Part shown: positions 24,340 through 37,080 of the stretch, in pieces
Layout of the letters: every line of letters starts with the position of its first letter
Position numbering within the stretch: the first letter of the stretch is position 1
Assembly: GCA_958510875.1 (NCBI GenBank)
Contig: OY294068.1
Coordinates: 20,130,297-20,194,296 of the forward strand
Origin: Endomychus coccineus
Taxonomy: Eukaryota > Arthropoda > Insecta > Coleoptera > Endomychidae
DNA length: 64,000 nt
Direction of reading: 5' to 3'
Made by a program: the position numbers and the translations under genes
Notes under the pieces: generated by a model
Database searches by the model: none
Seen by the model: the letters and a program-made list of their open reading frames with translations, nothing else
Told to the model about the DNA's origin: nothing

Positions 24340-24430
24340 AGTCACCCTTATCCACTAAAAATACTGTTGATGAACTAAGGATCTTTCGGCTGCCAAATAT
24401 CCATCATCAGAGTGAACTAAATTAAAGGAA
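24340..24430 (-). repeat. solo PLE-B tail
   Basis: On the minus strand: TTTAGTTCACTCTGATGATGG, a spacer, GCCGAAAGATCC and GTGGATAAGGGTGAC. It matches the tails at about 17,030-17,106 and 52,560-52,655. No coding part is attached. Confidence 0.6.
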
Positions 24431-24509
24431 GCTTAGTGATATTCCTACATACAATTTTTAATCACATAATAGCTTGGGACTTTATTCTGATGCTAACTAA
24501 TTCTCAATA

Positions 24510-24880
24510 TTGGACGGTTTGCATTGAGGCCCAGGTTCTCATTCTGTTGTAAAAGATATAGCACAAATACTGCTTCAATCGTTGGCAAAGCCAAATTAAC
24601 TCACCTGGCCTTTGAGTTTGCAGTGTCTCGAGATGAATCTTGTTATGATTCTCAGGATGTTCCTGGTTATACCTTCCGAAACATCCTTGTTCCTTAATTA
24701 ATCTAGGATGGTTTTGTATTGTCTATGTCCTTGAAAAGAACTACAGTACTTTGTACTTAATTCTATTTATTTGGTTCTGGGGATTCCCTGTATAGTGTGC
24801 TTGCCTATACCGCAGGAGAGTTCCGGTTCTATTAGAGGTGTCCAGATCCCTTGCGTGAAAGGCGTCCTTTCGCTATCAGA
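24510..24880 (-). pseudogene. LINE C-terminal remnant (RNase H end and following domain)
   Basis: Minus-strand pieces read SERTPFTQGIWTPLIEPELS and CGIGKHTIQGIPRTK, then ITRNILRIITRFISRHCKLK and GFAND. They match the stretch between RNase H and the C-terminal zinc region in arthropod RNase H-type LINEs (T.FIGPEP.CGI, then L..ITG.L.GHC.L..H). Frameshifts are frequent. The element overlaps no other feature; a PLE-B tail lies 80 bp away. Confidence 0.6.
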
Positions 24881-26404
24881 ATCTATCTATTCTATTGTTA
24901 TCATTCTAACAGACTACAGCGGAATACATAGTCTGTATCAGTTTTCGACCTATCGGAAATGTCTTAGCTACTTTTTTGAAGAAATTAGTTGTTTCGATCC
25001 ACGCTTTGTAGTTGAACACAGCGTTCATATGACGACCTTTGTTTTGATTGCTATGGTTACTTATTGATATTCACGCCCCTCGCGTTTATCACGTTTATCG
25101 TTTCAACAGTTTGCACTGTTTGCTGAAGAGTAAGTTTGACAAAACTATTATTATTGATCAATAAAAGCTTTTTTATAGGAAGTATAGTTCAATAATACGT
25201 TTAGAAGGACATATTCCAAACTTGTTGTCGAATATACTGTTCTCAGTCTCATATAAAGTTGATGGCCGCAGCTCACGTCGTTTAGTCGTGGCTACGACGA
25301 TTTGTCAAAATTGATTCAATATTATATCAAAAAGTTATACTATTGAATTGTTAATACATGATCTGGAGCTCCTATTTTTATTTCACTTCTTATGATGATG
25401 CCCATCTTCGCTGGTGACTCTAATTTGTATTGATAACCAATCACGATTCCTGAAAAAAAGATGCATGCTTTGAACATTAATCAAACAAGCTCTATTCTCC
25501 ACCATTTATTTAATCATCATTTCGCTAGATGAAAGTTTACGCGTATGGATGAAGTGCATGTTTATTATCTTTAATTATGCGTGGGCGCCTCAGGCTTTGC
25601 ACGGAATTAATTTAAGGCTATTAAGAGAAATCAAAAACATCTGAAGAGTTAGTGTCGATACCAGTGAATACATTATCATTTCAAAACATAGAAATGGTAC
25701 AGTAAAGTAGGTGAATGGGTCAGTTTTACCATCATCATGACTATGACTCTTCACGTTCTTTTATTTATACATGGCGAGGTAGATGGGTAACCTGAGTATG
25801 ATTGGATGATAATAGTATATATTCACTTAATGATCGGTTCAACATCAACTTTGTCTGTACATAATGATTGAAATTATCCTCAAAGTGTAACTACATAGAA
25901 TGCACTTCTTCCTATTAATTTAAACGGCAAACATTACGTTCACGGATCGTGGCTTTGGTATAATTGACGGTATTAGGTTGTTTCCATAGTATGAAAGCGT
26001 ACAACTTGACAAATATTAATGTTATTTATTCATTCATTCGTGTAAATGTACAAGATCCAGTTTGATGTTTCCCACCCACGAATGCGAAGAAGAATAATGT
26101 CGATGATACACGTTACAGTATTTAAAAAATCGTTCAATATGCGTTGGTAGATATAGCGGTTCTTACAATTTTTTCCCCATTTCTGAATTAGCATAATGAA
26201 TTGTATTTTAACGGGCATTCGTGTCACCATCGTCTGTTTCGTTTTCCGAAAGTTATAGTCTAGGTTACCAATAAGGGAAGAGTGCCTCTGAGAAAACTCT
26301 CTTAAGCTATTCAAAACTTTCAGGAATTTTTATTCCCATGATCAAAGAGACTACAATGAATTTTATAATGATTTGTATGAAATTATAAAATTATTGATGT
26401 TAAT
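24881..26404. other. no recognisable gene
   Basis: AT-rich DNA with short frames (for example 26,030-26,314 minus) that show no motif. Confidence 0.4.
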
Positions 26405-27770
26405 GAAAACGCCAGGGCACCTAGCCGAAGACTCTTGTACACTATCCCCTGCTACGTTTTTCAGGGGTAGGTTGATACCCTGCTGCTTAACAGAATCCTA
26501 AGATCGGCCAAATTAACCTGGTTCGAATGAGCGCAGGGCATTCACAGACAAAGTGGATGGACGACTCCATTTTGTCACAATCGCATCTCATAGGGAGTGC
26601 CATTCTTCCCTACTATAAGTCATTTTTTCAGATTTCCATGATCTATAAAGACTGCGGAGATGATACCTTGTTTAATGAGCGAGATTATCTTACTACCCAT
26701 TGGGCTTACTCCATTGCCAAGCAGCGCTTTGTCCGTTCGGAAGCCATCATTGCTTCTCCATGCTGAGACATGTTGATCTCTCGGATGGCTTAGCAGTATA
26801 CCCCTCTGTAGGGAAACCAGCAAGAATGTCCAAACTGGTCCCCGCCCTGGCCAGTTTGCCGGCTCTCTGATTCCCGTTCCAACTTGAGTGACCCGAGATT
26901 CAGGTCAGGTTGAGTCTTGCCAATGGCTATCCTGATAAAGATCTCCTTCGTATCCCTGTCAAGCCTCGAGGGCACAGTCAGGTTTTTCAGTGCATTCAGT
27001 GACGCTCGACTGTCTTAACAGATCCAGACGATCTCATTTGCCTCACCATAGCTGAGCAGTTCCTCCGCACATCTGTAGATGGCGAGCATTTCGGCTTGGA
27101 AGACCGTGTTGAGACCCTTCATTCGCACGGAGTACTATTATTATATCTAGGACCGCAAAAGCATGCTCCGACTTTTGTGTATATTCTAGATCCATCCGTA
27201 TATCAAACTGTGCCGTGTTTTGGCATATGAGCATTAAATTTTCCCATTCCTCTCTCGAAGCGATGATAACTCTGAAATTACTCTCTCTGAACCACAGGGT
27301 CATCATGTACTGCGATTGTAGTCGTATCTTTTCAGGCTGTGCCCCCGCAATAGGCGGGATTGATCTGCACTCCATCTCTTTAGAGAGCAATTGCAGCTAA
27401 GACCTCCATCATTGATAGATTCCTCATCGTGAGTGATAGGGATGGTACACCAAGCTAGGTCCCGAATTCTGCAGTGGGTGTTCTCCCTCATGGATTTAGT
27501 GCCTTTGAGGAAGATTCTATATATTAAGTCCAGAAGTGTCTGTTCTTTTTCACCATACCAGAACCACCTGTCTTGGAATGATCATTGGTGAGAGATCCAC
27601 ATCAGCTGGTTAGGCTCAAGGCCCCAATTCATGCCAATAGCTTCTTCGCAATGCCAAAAGGTTATCTGATCATTTCGATCTTTCACCGATCGAACATGTC
27701 CTGCGGTATGATCGGTAGTAGACTGGGAAATTAACTCCATCCTCCCGATTATCACAACGATATTCAGCTT
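26405..27770 (-). pseudogene. RNase H-type LINE, 3' part
   Basis: Reading on the minus strand: RLLRGHSLKRYDYN, then NFRVIIASREEWEN (a conserved linker), the RNase H domain in shifting frames (TQKSEHAFAVLDI, ARHLQMCGG, PSRLDRDTKEIFIRIAIG), then MESSIHFVCECPALIRTRLI at about 26,520-26,600. The last block is the C-terminal zinc region. The 44.1 kb copy shares the unusual frame reading TQKSE.x.AVLDI, so both belong to one family. RNase H with this C-terminus is found in the R1/I-type LINEs. Numerous stops and frameshifts; the reverse transcriptase is absent. Confidence 0.75.
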
Positions 27771-28431
27771 CATATAAAAAATTCTTGGGACGCTATAGCC
27801 AGTGCGACATTGATCATTTAATTCACAGTGTCACCGAGAGACAACAACAACAACAACAAATATTCGTATACCTGTATTTTTGCGCTATTATTCGCATTTT
27901 AGGAGGGAACAGGTGAAAACCACAGTGAACTCGCGATTGAGGAAAGTTTATAAGACTGTATGCAACAGAAATTCAAATTCTTGTTTTTTCATTCGACTAT
28001 TGTGGTCAGTTTAATTTCATCAGAGGTAAATTGGAAATGTTCTGATTCTTGGTTCTCAAACGTCATCAGTTTCCGAGAAAGTGTTTTCAAGGAAATACAA
28101 TAGAAAAAATTTGCCTGTTCACGAAGCAATCAATTCTGCATCGAAGAAAGAACGTGACACACTTATCTAAAATAACCGTGAAAATGCAGTGACCTCTGCG
28201 GTACTAGACCGGTCGACGCCGGTAGTCATATGTTTACAAATGAATCGAGACGCGGTATTTCATTTTCTATACAAATGAATATACCGGCTGATACCTATTG
28301 AACTGTTCATTCACTTCGATTTCGTAGAAATCCATTTACAGGTTCAACGAAAACAAATTGTGAAGTAGCACTGGTGATCAATGAAATATTCTGGACAAAA
28401 CAAATGAACTATTAGGAAATTTTGTAGTTCA
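27771..28431. other. no gene; short CAA microsatellite
   Basis: ACAACAACAACAACAACAA at about 27,842-27,860. The remainder shows no motif. Confidence 0.45.
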
Positions 28432-28854
28432 TTGAGAGATGAACTGCATGTGCGGGGAATATTGTGTCAAAGGCTAATATTGTTAGCTTCATCATTGATT
28501 ATTAACGAGTGCATTTTAAAATGTGAATGGCAAGAGAACGAGCGAGATTATTCGACCTATTTTCGGAATAATCCTATGCCAAAAAATGTTTGTACCATTT
28601 ATATGTACCTACGATACGTGCTATTTATTTATTTTGCTTTCTCAACCATTATATATTCAAATATTGATCCTCTAACTCTAATTCTGTTTATTGAACGATT
28701 CTACCGCTTCAATCGTGAAACAGGTCGTTGGAAGCATATCAACATATTTCAAATGTCGTGCAAATTATACGTGCAAGTAGCGCTGTTTGCGTTCTATGTT
28801 ATTGAACTTTGCTACATTCTAATGATTCTTAGGTATGCTAGGAAGCAACATTAA
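28432..28854 (+). CDS. orphan open frame, 140 codons, hydrophobic
   Basis: I do not recognise this protein. The frame has two hydrophobic stretches that could span a membrane (around residues 56-80, YLRYVLFIYFAF.., and 113-135, VQVALFAFYVIELCYILMIL). Codons are AT-rich like the surroundings. There is no splice-site evidence, promoter or homology I can name, and a frame of this length is expected by chance a few times in AT-rich DNA only occasionally. It may be a chance frame, a decayed exon of a membrane protein, or part of an unknown transposon. The start at 28,432 is simply the first ATG. Confidence 0.15.
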   Translation: MRDELHVRGILCQRLILLASSLIINECILKCEWQENERDYSTYFRNNPMPKNVCTIYMYLRYVLFIYFAFSTIIYSNIDPLTLILFIERFYRFNRETGRWKHINIFQMSCKLYVQVALFAFYVIELCYILMILRYARKQH

Positions 28855-28907
28855 AATTGCTTATTACAAATTATAAGTTGCCACGCTTTCGCCACGTTCA
28901 CGCCGTC

Positions 28908-29000
28908 TTTTGCCAGGCCTGAAGATGCCACCTCTAATGGTTGGCGAAACGTCGGCATCAAGTCGTATTATTGTGACGCGGAATCCATCTGGAAGCCAAG
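28908..29000 (+). repeat. solo PLE-D tail
   Basis: GCCTGAAGATGCCACC, then GGTTGGCGAAACGTCGGCATC, then ACGCGGAATCCATCTGGAAG: the same tail as each arm of the 3.2 kb inverted pair. The base pairs of stem I (TGCC with GGCA) are broken here by AGGC, so the ribozyme fold is weakened. Confidence 0.6.
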
Positions 29001-29551
29001 AATTCTCAATATGAATATGTTTTCTTATTAAGTTGCTTCTCTCGCTCGAAATGTGTCCGCACGCCACTGGTATGCAGCCAACATTAAGCTCATTCAAACT
29101 TCGCTAATAAAGTTTTTCAGAACTATCATTAATACAGTAGCCTCCATTATAAAAATGTTAAGCATGATTAATAAGAATGTCTCAGCATCTAAGCTTTTTT
29201 GAATCAATATCATCAAGTGGGTGTGCATGTAATGTGTCGAGTGGTATATCTTCATGTGGACAATGGCTATATCCTTTAAGTAATATTCGAATACATGACG
29301 CGTGAAGATTATCTGTTAAAATAGTATTACCAAGGCTCAAGGAAATTTAATATGTTCTATAATCTAGCACTGACAATCCGATTAACAAACAAAGCATAGT
29401 TCAACGTTTAGCTTACTTTCTACTTCTCCTTTATCCTTATTAAGTACCATTGATTTATTCTAACATACTTCTATCTAAACTTTATACAACAGTATAAAGT
29501 CCAGTCAATGAAGCGCTAAAATGACCAAAATCTCTTATTCATCTTCTAAAA
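29001..29551. other. no recognisable gene
   Basis: AT-rich sequence without motifs. Confidence 0.4.
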
Positions 29552-30755
29552 AATGAATTTCGATGAAACCTTGTGCAATAATGTTACTAATGACGTCATA
29601 GAGAAGGAGAATGAAAAATTAAATGCGGAAATGATCGAAAGTTGTAGAAACACCCCTTTCATCACGGATTCCGTAATTTGTAGTATTTGGGTAATAATGG
29701 AGAACATATAATCACCTTTTTCAGTTTAAAATAAGATTAATACACTCCTGTAAATTTTTTTGAATAATATTCTCGGAGATATGACCACTCGAAAAGTGTG
29801 AGAACGGAAATGCGAAAGAACTTATATGATATATCAAGTGCGAGTTTTCTGGAAAAACTTGGAAAAAACCTTTTCTTTCAACTTCAACATTGTAGCACTT
29901 TGAAAATATTTGATTAAAAAAATTCGGACGTATACATTTGCGCCTTTTAAGCAATTTATCTTTCCTTGAATTTTTTTAACATGCATATTTTCCGAAAACA
30001 TACAGTTTTTCGCGATGATGAACGTATCATTTTATTTTAGCATTTTTAGCCCTTTAAAAAATATTAAAAAGTTCGTATATAAGTATTATTGTGAAAAAAT
30101 ATCATATCTATATATTAAAACCATTTTTAAATCTCAAAAATATTTTTAAGCTGAAGTAGTAGAAAATATTTATCGAAAAATTGTTTTCCTCCAAAGTTTT
30201 CACTTTTCAATGATAAAAGTGTGAGAAATACGAATTTTTCCCAAAAATCCATTTGTTTCGGTGTAATGATTAAAAAACACTTGAAGAAGGACAATTTTGT
30301 CGACACGAAAAAACCGCCTGTAATCGAAAAATATGCATTTAAAAAAAAATTAAGGAAGTATTTTCAAATCATTACAATGCTGATTTTGGTTTTTCCGGAA
30401 AAAATCGGACAAAACGCCAAAGTTGTGAATAAAAAAATTATATTTCAATCATGCATTTACCTTAATTTTTCAGATTTTCTCTTCCCAACTTTTAGGAATT
30501 TTCGACTGGTCATATCTCCGAAAATATTCAATTTTCAGTAAAATTCGCAAAAGATACAATTATATTAATTTGGGTCAAAAAAGTCAAGTTTGTATTTTTT
30601 CATTGCTACTCAAATTCTACAAGTTATGGACCCGTGATGAAAGGGATGTTTTCTACCACTTCCGATCATTTCCGAATTTAATTTATTATTATTTCATCTC
30701 CTTTTTTATCGACGTCATTAGTAGCCTATTGCACAAGTTTTCATGGAAATTCATT
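29552..30755. mobile_element. foldback element, about 1.2 kb
   Basis: Termini AATGAATTTC-ATGAAA at 29,552 and the complement TTTTCATGGAAATTCATT ending at 30,755. Mirrored blocks in order include TTGTGCAATA, CTAATGACGTC, CGGAAATGATCG, CCTTTCATCACGG and ATATGACCA or TGGTCATATC. The arms (about 590 bp each) meet near 30,150. No transposase and no target duplication were seen; the open frame at 30,221-30,541 is part of the arm. The AT-rich, hairpin-forming structure matches large MITE or foldback elements. Confidence 0.75.
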
Positions 30756-33700
30756 ACGTACGTAATATGTCCTATACGTCGTTCTCTATTTTGGTATATA
30801 TCCTCTTCATGGAAAGGAATAGCTATTTTTGAAAACTAGCAATGAATAAGATCAGGAGTTGAGATTATGATTACATACAATGAAACGAGTGATTATCCTT
30901 TCCAACTATTCGAAAGGGAAGCTGAAAAGAAAAGACTGCCGCTTATACAGAATTTCATTGATCACATCATCATGTTTTATGAAGTAACTTAGCAAATAGA
31001 ATTTTCACTCCAGTTATTTTTATAGTACATCTGTATACGGTTGTTTCCAAATCCGTCCTAAACATTATGCCATCATAGTTGCATAAATAAATAGAAAGAG
31101 CACGTGCTTCGTATTCATTTCTTTGCATTGAAAGATGTTTACTAAATACCTGATACATCAAAAACGTTAGGCGTTGATAATATAAACAATAAGATAAAGA
31201 TAGATATAATATGATGTGTAGTTGTTATTCTGTTATTTAGATACAGCGTAGTGTTTTGTACTCAATTGAACTGAAATGAAATCATATATTCGGTAATACA
31301 TAGGATTTTCACATAATTATGATACACCCAAGTTCTAATTTTGTTCATGCGAATTATACACAACTCATCTTTCATTGATTTACTTTTTTTGGAACTATCT
31401 GGAGATATATGAGGATGCCATAACGTCATCATGTATACAAAATGTCTTAGTGAACACAGCAAAATGCTGGTCAACTGTAGTCCAATTAATCATATAACTC
31501 AACTTAAAAACTGGAGTACATTAACTCCTTCAAGGTCGATTAAAAGAGTAAGATATTTCGGTAGATTGATCATAGATGAATTTATATGAAGCGTACTTGT
31601 TGGATACTTCAGAATTACTTCCTGCCTGCCTCTATAAACCATCAATATTCGAACACTGAATGAAACCACTTTTTCATCTTCATTTCAGTCAGTTACAACG
31701 TTAAAATACCATTGTTTTGAGCCAGTTCTCAATAAGATTGGATGAGTACCATTGGCAAAAAAACATGATTTAGAATATTACTGTGCAATAAACTTGTATG
31801 AATTGAAAAAACGTCCATGAAAAATATAACCTGCAAGTTCACTTATGTCGATTGGGTGGTGACTTACAATTTTTGTGCTCCGAATCGTGAAAATAATATA
31901 GCTTTTAATTAAAAACTCAATCAACTTCGCAATGTTACAAAAAATGTGTTGGTACGTATTATATGTATGTAATTTATTGAAATTAATTCAATATTGTTTT
32001 TCATCGCGTGATGACTCGTGGGAAAATTGATAAATAAAAATGGAAAGAATGAAATAGCATATATTAGATATTTAATTACCTTCGAAAAGTGAATTCGATC
32101 TATTTTATGATTCTGAACATAAATTTGATAATTGTCCGTATAGTAAAACCTCAACATACACTTTTACGCACTGCTGATTCCAAGTTTTCTGCAGTTTTGA
32201 TTTCAATTAATTTAGCAATCAGGAAATTTTAATGGAAGATGTACTAGGAAGATCAATCCAAGTAAATGTATTGAGAGGGAATTTATGGTTATGACATCGG
32301 AAAGGATTCTGTAGTACAAGTCAAATAGATATCCCAACATTTAACTGTCATTATTTCTTATCTCGTCCAAGTTGTGCACCGCTCCAAGTATGTTTAATTT
32401 GAAAAATCTACTCTGGTAATACAAAATTTCAACTTCATCTAAAATCGGGGAGGCAGGACATTTTCTAAATTGAGATTAGATGCAGATGTATCGGTTTTAT
32501 TGGGTCTAAACCATCGGAAAAGTTGCTGATATAATATAATATATACATTAGGACTTGATTGATCTACCAATGTGAAATGTATCATACTCTGAACAGGTTA
32601 CTCTATGAACTTCATGCCTGTTTATTTGTTTAATAACATTGAAAAAAATATGAGACTGTTTTTTACTCATAGAACCAAAATATTATGTTAGAGGGAGTAG
32701 AGTAATTCAATTTAGGCTTTTTCCATTATTCAATTTGGGTATACTTTGTGATTCATTGTTGCTTTTTTGACTATAGATATCTTAAGATCTCCTAATGTTT
32801 ATTCATACATTTGTAACTTTAGTGTTTCTATGATATAAGTGATGAGACACTGAATAATAAGGTTTTTTTTTTCGAATTGGACCTATCGTTTTCTTTTAAT
32901 CATTCATAATTTGACACCACTGTCATTCGTTCTCATCCCATCTATAAACCGTTTTTTTCTTCAAGATATACACGTACCTATGATATTTCACATACAGGTT
33001 TTCCAAAATTTCTGCGTTCCCTCCCTCGTAATAGATATAATTAAAAATATATAAGAGTTACTTTATTATGACGTCACATTGAATTAATTACTATGTGGTA
33101 TTATGACATATTCCTTCATGTCACTGATTTTGCAGGTCATCAGACATCAAAATATTAAAACACGTCTGTTGTCAATTCGGATAAAGTTTCAATGCCATGA
33201 CATAGAGTAGTTACATATTTAAGCTTTAACTTACCATGTTGGATATTAACAATTGAAGAATATTATAATCATATAATTCAACGCGCAGTAGTGCCCGAAT
33301 GCTAAAACTATAGTAGCAAAAAGAGAGTGAGGGGAGACAATGATCCGCAGATAAGTTGATTCAATACATAATGTACAACCATTATGTGAATGATTTTTCC
33401 AGATCAAGGAGCCTGGGAAAGTATTTTATGTTTGGAGGTACAATATATATTTGTCGTTTGGAGGAGAGCGTACATTTTTATTGATGTTTTAATTCCTCAT
33501 ATAAATCAGACTTCTGGAAGCTGTAGTCACATAAAAATTCATAAATCGGTATATTCTATCAAATATGCAAATCTACGAGTTTTGAATGTTTTTGAATGCC
33601 ACTATCATACTCTGTAAGCAGGCATTTTGTTTGATTTTATTATTGCCTTATCCGATGAATGATGACATGTAACATGATATGTAAATAAAGATTGTCTCTT

Positions 33701-33795
33701 ACTGGGAAAGCTATAAAGCAGAAAAAAGAAAATATAAAAAAGCGTTGAGATCGCAAAACGAGTTACTTGGAAGACTTTCTGCATAGATATCAACA
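30756..33795. other. 3 kb without recognisable gene
   Basis: AT-rich. Short frames at 30,970-31,474, 31,921-32,157, 33,390-33,617 and 33,605-33,898 show no domain motif, and no repeat partner was found in the window. Confidence 0.45.
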
Positions 33796-33799
33796 AGAT

Positions 33800-34812
33800 G
33801 CCTTCTGCAGCGAAACTCTGCAAATTCCTCCCAAAGGATAACAGACGCAGGATTGGATCTGTTTTCTTTTGGGGGTGTAGGAGAGCATTCAGCAGCACAT
33901 GGGGATCACAGCCAAAGATCCTTCATTGCTCCATACTAGAAATGAGGCAAGATAGTATCATTTCTGCTGTACGTCTCACTCCTCCCAAAATCCCCATCCC
34001 AGATAAAGGAGTGTAGAGTAACATAGCTCTCGCCCTACTGCCACCAGAGCTAGGCGTGTTCCCAAAAAGGCCAAAGGTCAAATTTCAGTGACTCTAGGCT
34101 CTTACTGTACGATTTTGTAGGAGGAGATCTACGATACATTGACTTGCGTTTTGGAAAACCTGCGAAGAAACTATGTAAATAGGCACATAAACATCTGCAA
34201 AGACAGCCGATCGGCTCTGGAAGCTCTATAGTCATCTAGAGTCACGTCAAGATTTGTCTAAGAATGCTGAACTAGCCAGGAGGAATAAAGTTCGACTCAT
34301 ATCTCTGGACAAAGTGGAGTTGCAGGAAATTAAATAACCGACTTCCTGGCCAGGCGAAGGTCGTCCTGCATCCTTGTTAAACCGGAGCCAATGGTCCCTT
34401 CACCAAATTGCGTGGGAGGTATTGCCTTTCTGAGCCATCTGAACAAATAATATCTGACCATGCAAGTGGCAGGCTCTTCATCAAAGAGCCTGTGCCTAGG
34501 CTTTCGAAGAAACTTGTTTCTCTAAACAAAAGGGAGGTCAAAGAGATGACTGCAATCATAACCTATCACTGTCGTCTCAACAAACACTTTCATAGAAAAG
34601 AAACTGCCTCCTACATCCTGTTGGAATGCTCTGCTTTGACATCCCTCAGTCAACGTCCGAGAACTTATGGAAGCCAGCGTTGGCAATATTCTGGGCTTCT
34701 GGCTGGCCACAAACCTGTTAGATTAAAATACAATCTGACCACGGGTGACACAATGGGCCCAGCTAAGTGGCCTGAGTCTATTTGGGGAGTTGAACTCCCT
34801 CCCCTCAATTGA
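33800..34812 (+). pseudogene. RNase H-type LINE, 3' part
   Basis: Plus-strand fragments: INICKDSR-ALEAL at about 34,190-34,230 and NKVRLISLDKVELQEI (34,285-34,332), corresponding to the RNase H block SDSRSALEAL...NKVRLIWVPGHSG.x.GNE. Then GRLFIKEPVPRLSKKLVSLN, KEMTAIITYHCRLNKHFHRK and ASYILLECSALTSL (34,408-34,660), the C-terminal domain. The catalytic H of the WVPGH loop is lost and the cysteines of the zinc knuckle are partly missing. The start of the homology near 33,800 is uncertain. Confidence 0.65.
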
Positions 34813-36780
34813 TGATGATGAACATGATATGATTAATATAATAACGATGTCTTTAGCAAAAAAATTAACATAAATCACATCAAATAACTACGAACGTTAC
34901 ACCGCTAATTAACCTAACAGATTTCAGTAGCTGCAGGCAAACAAGAATTAATAGTTTAAAAGGACAGTCCATTTACCAAAGCATTAAACACATAAATACT
35001 CCTACAAGTAAGTGTTCTCAGGTGTGGTTTGACTATGTAAACATTACGCAAGAAAGAAATTGTGCCCATGAATATATGGATTAGAAAGTATGTAAATGAA
35101 GATCGATAACATAAATGAAGACGTCTTACATTGCAATGACCTAAAAATGACTCGACATGTATCTCATTTCATAGCGCGTATTAATTTCACCTCATTCACA
35201 CACTTTCGCTCACACGCATCTTTCACCCTTAGGTCCATTAGCAGATCAACGGATGGAGATAACAAATGAAAACGTAAGTGCGAGGAAAATATAAGATAGT
35301 CATCATGGGTTATGATATTGATGAGATGCGAGAGTATCAACTAAAACTATTTTGGTTGTATCAAAATAATTCACGTTATACAATAGAAAAATCTATTACT
35401 CAAAACAAGATCGTAGTTAATAAACATTTGTATGCCCATAGGATTTTATATTCCGAATGAAATATGTAATTTCTTCTCCACTTAAATGTTTCCAACTACG
35501 AAAATCCATCCAAATAATTCTTTAACTATCTTGTGAAATAGTGCAAACAACAATGTCATCCCTATTGAAAGATCTATCTCTAAATTATTTGTGTATTATC
35601 TTATAACTTATATCGAACAGAATTCAGGACTGTCTGTTGAAACAACTTCTCACTGATAAGTTTTTTTTTCTGAAACGCAATAAAGAATAAAAAGTGACAA
35701 ACAAACATTTCTTCACAAGTTATTCCCATGAATACGACACATCAAGTTTGACGATTCTCATCAGATATCTATGTAAAGCTGGCCGAAGTCTGTTGGTACT
35801 TGGATAAGAGATCTCATGCAGAGAAAACCCGTGTTGAAAGTCCGAACAACTGTAGCGAAGTAGCATATCGTAGCTCGTTATATCAATAAGCACGAGTTAT
35901 CGTCAAAATTCTCTATAGTACAAGGCCTGAACGCTGAGTACAAATGTGACTGTCACCAAAAAAAGGTTCGGAGGAGAGACATAGATTAAGTCAGTATCGT
36001 TTAGTCTAACGGCGCGTGGACGGTATTGAATGTGACAGAATTTTTCCTCTTTCTTGAGGAAAACTATATGTTACACCTGTTCCTAAGGTATCCTCGTGTA
36101 ATTGGAACGTATTTTTACCAGCAACTAAGCTTGTATAAATGTATTATGACTGAATAAAGTGCGTTTCAGAATGGCTTCCTAATTGAAACAATGGATATTC
36201 AGTGTCACTTTGAAAGAATTCAATAGAGATGTACTCAAGAATTTGCATATTGCACTTTTCCGAAGCTGTTCTGGTAACAACAATAACACAACAAGATTCT
36301 TGTAGTGGTACCCTTAGGAAATTTGAATTTTGTCAATTACTTTGAAATTAGAACAAATTCAATATAATGAGATATTATGTTTTATGATGCACTCAACAGC
36401 AAAACAATGAATAATTTTTCTGAAAATATCAAGTCAAGTATCGATTGACAATGACATTGATTGCAATAAGGAATAATTGACTGAATTCAAAACCCAATCA
36501 AATAATGTAGTATCTCAACTTTGAGTCGGGGGACAAGGACATTGATTCATTTTATGCTTAAGAATGAATGCATGAATGATATTCTTTGAATTTGAGAGCA
36601 CCCTATCCTACAAATAAGGAACGTCAAAATGTGAAAAATACCCTTAATGTATTCAATCAATTAATTTGTTATACAGGTTACACTTCAGTTTGATGCAACT
36701 GAAGAGCATCCTAAATCTATAGCCCAGCTTATGAATATTGTATTAACATGGTGAAAAATAATGAATGTAAAAACTCCCTC
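34813..36780. other. no recognisable gene
   Basis: AT-rich DNA. A 60-codon frame at 35,278-35,460 has no recognisable feature. Confidence 0.4.
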
Positions 36781-36869
36781 CAAAAGGCAAGGATTAAGGG
36801 ACATTTTCCGGGAACTTATCGTCGAAAGTGATCTAGAGGACCAAGTTTTTCGAGAAATTTAATAAATTG

Positions 36870-37080
36870 CTAAGACACGTTCACGAAATTTTAGAAATAA
36901 TTTCGTATTGCTCCTATCAGCCCAATTTAAATTACATATTGTTGGTAAAATTTCAAACAGATCCATCAGAAGACAGATTTTTTAAATTAAAAAAAGCGAT
37001 TCAGGTGCAACTAAGGACTCACGTTTGGCAAGTCTGCTTAAACAGGAAGTCATTGATATGTTCTGGAGAATAGAGGAAAC
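36870..37080 (+). pseudogene. possible P-element/THAP-type transposase fragment
   Basis: The frame at 36,867-37,073 contains VKFQTDPSEDRFFKLKKAIQ. It resembles the block FQTDPLE.RFG.YR...G found near the C-terminus of P-element and THAP9-like transposases in arthropods. Nothing else of such a protein is convincingly present, and the stretch after 37,080 is in shifted frames. The match is short, so this is a tentative call. Confidence 0.35.

Noticed and set aside
24771..25067. 98-codon plus-strand gene
   Set aside because: The lower part of the same DNA read on the minus strand gives LINE motifs (TPLIEPELSCGI); the plus-strand frame is a shadow.
28432..28854. Chemoreceptor-like membrane protein exon
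   Set aside because: Two hydrophobic segments only; no receptor-family motif, no splice sites supporting it. Kept only as a low-confidence orphan frame.
30221..30541. 106-codon gene
   Set aside because: Lysine- and phenylalanine-rich frame in the arm of the 29.6 kb foldback; composition reflects A/T runs.
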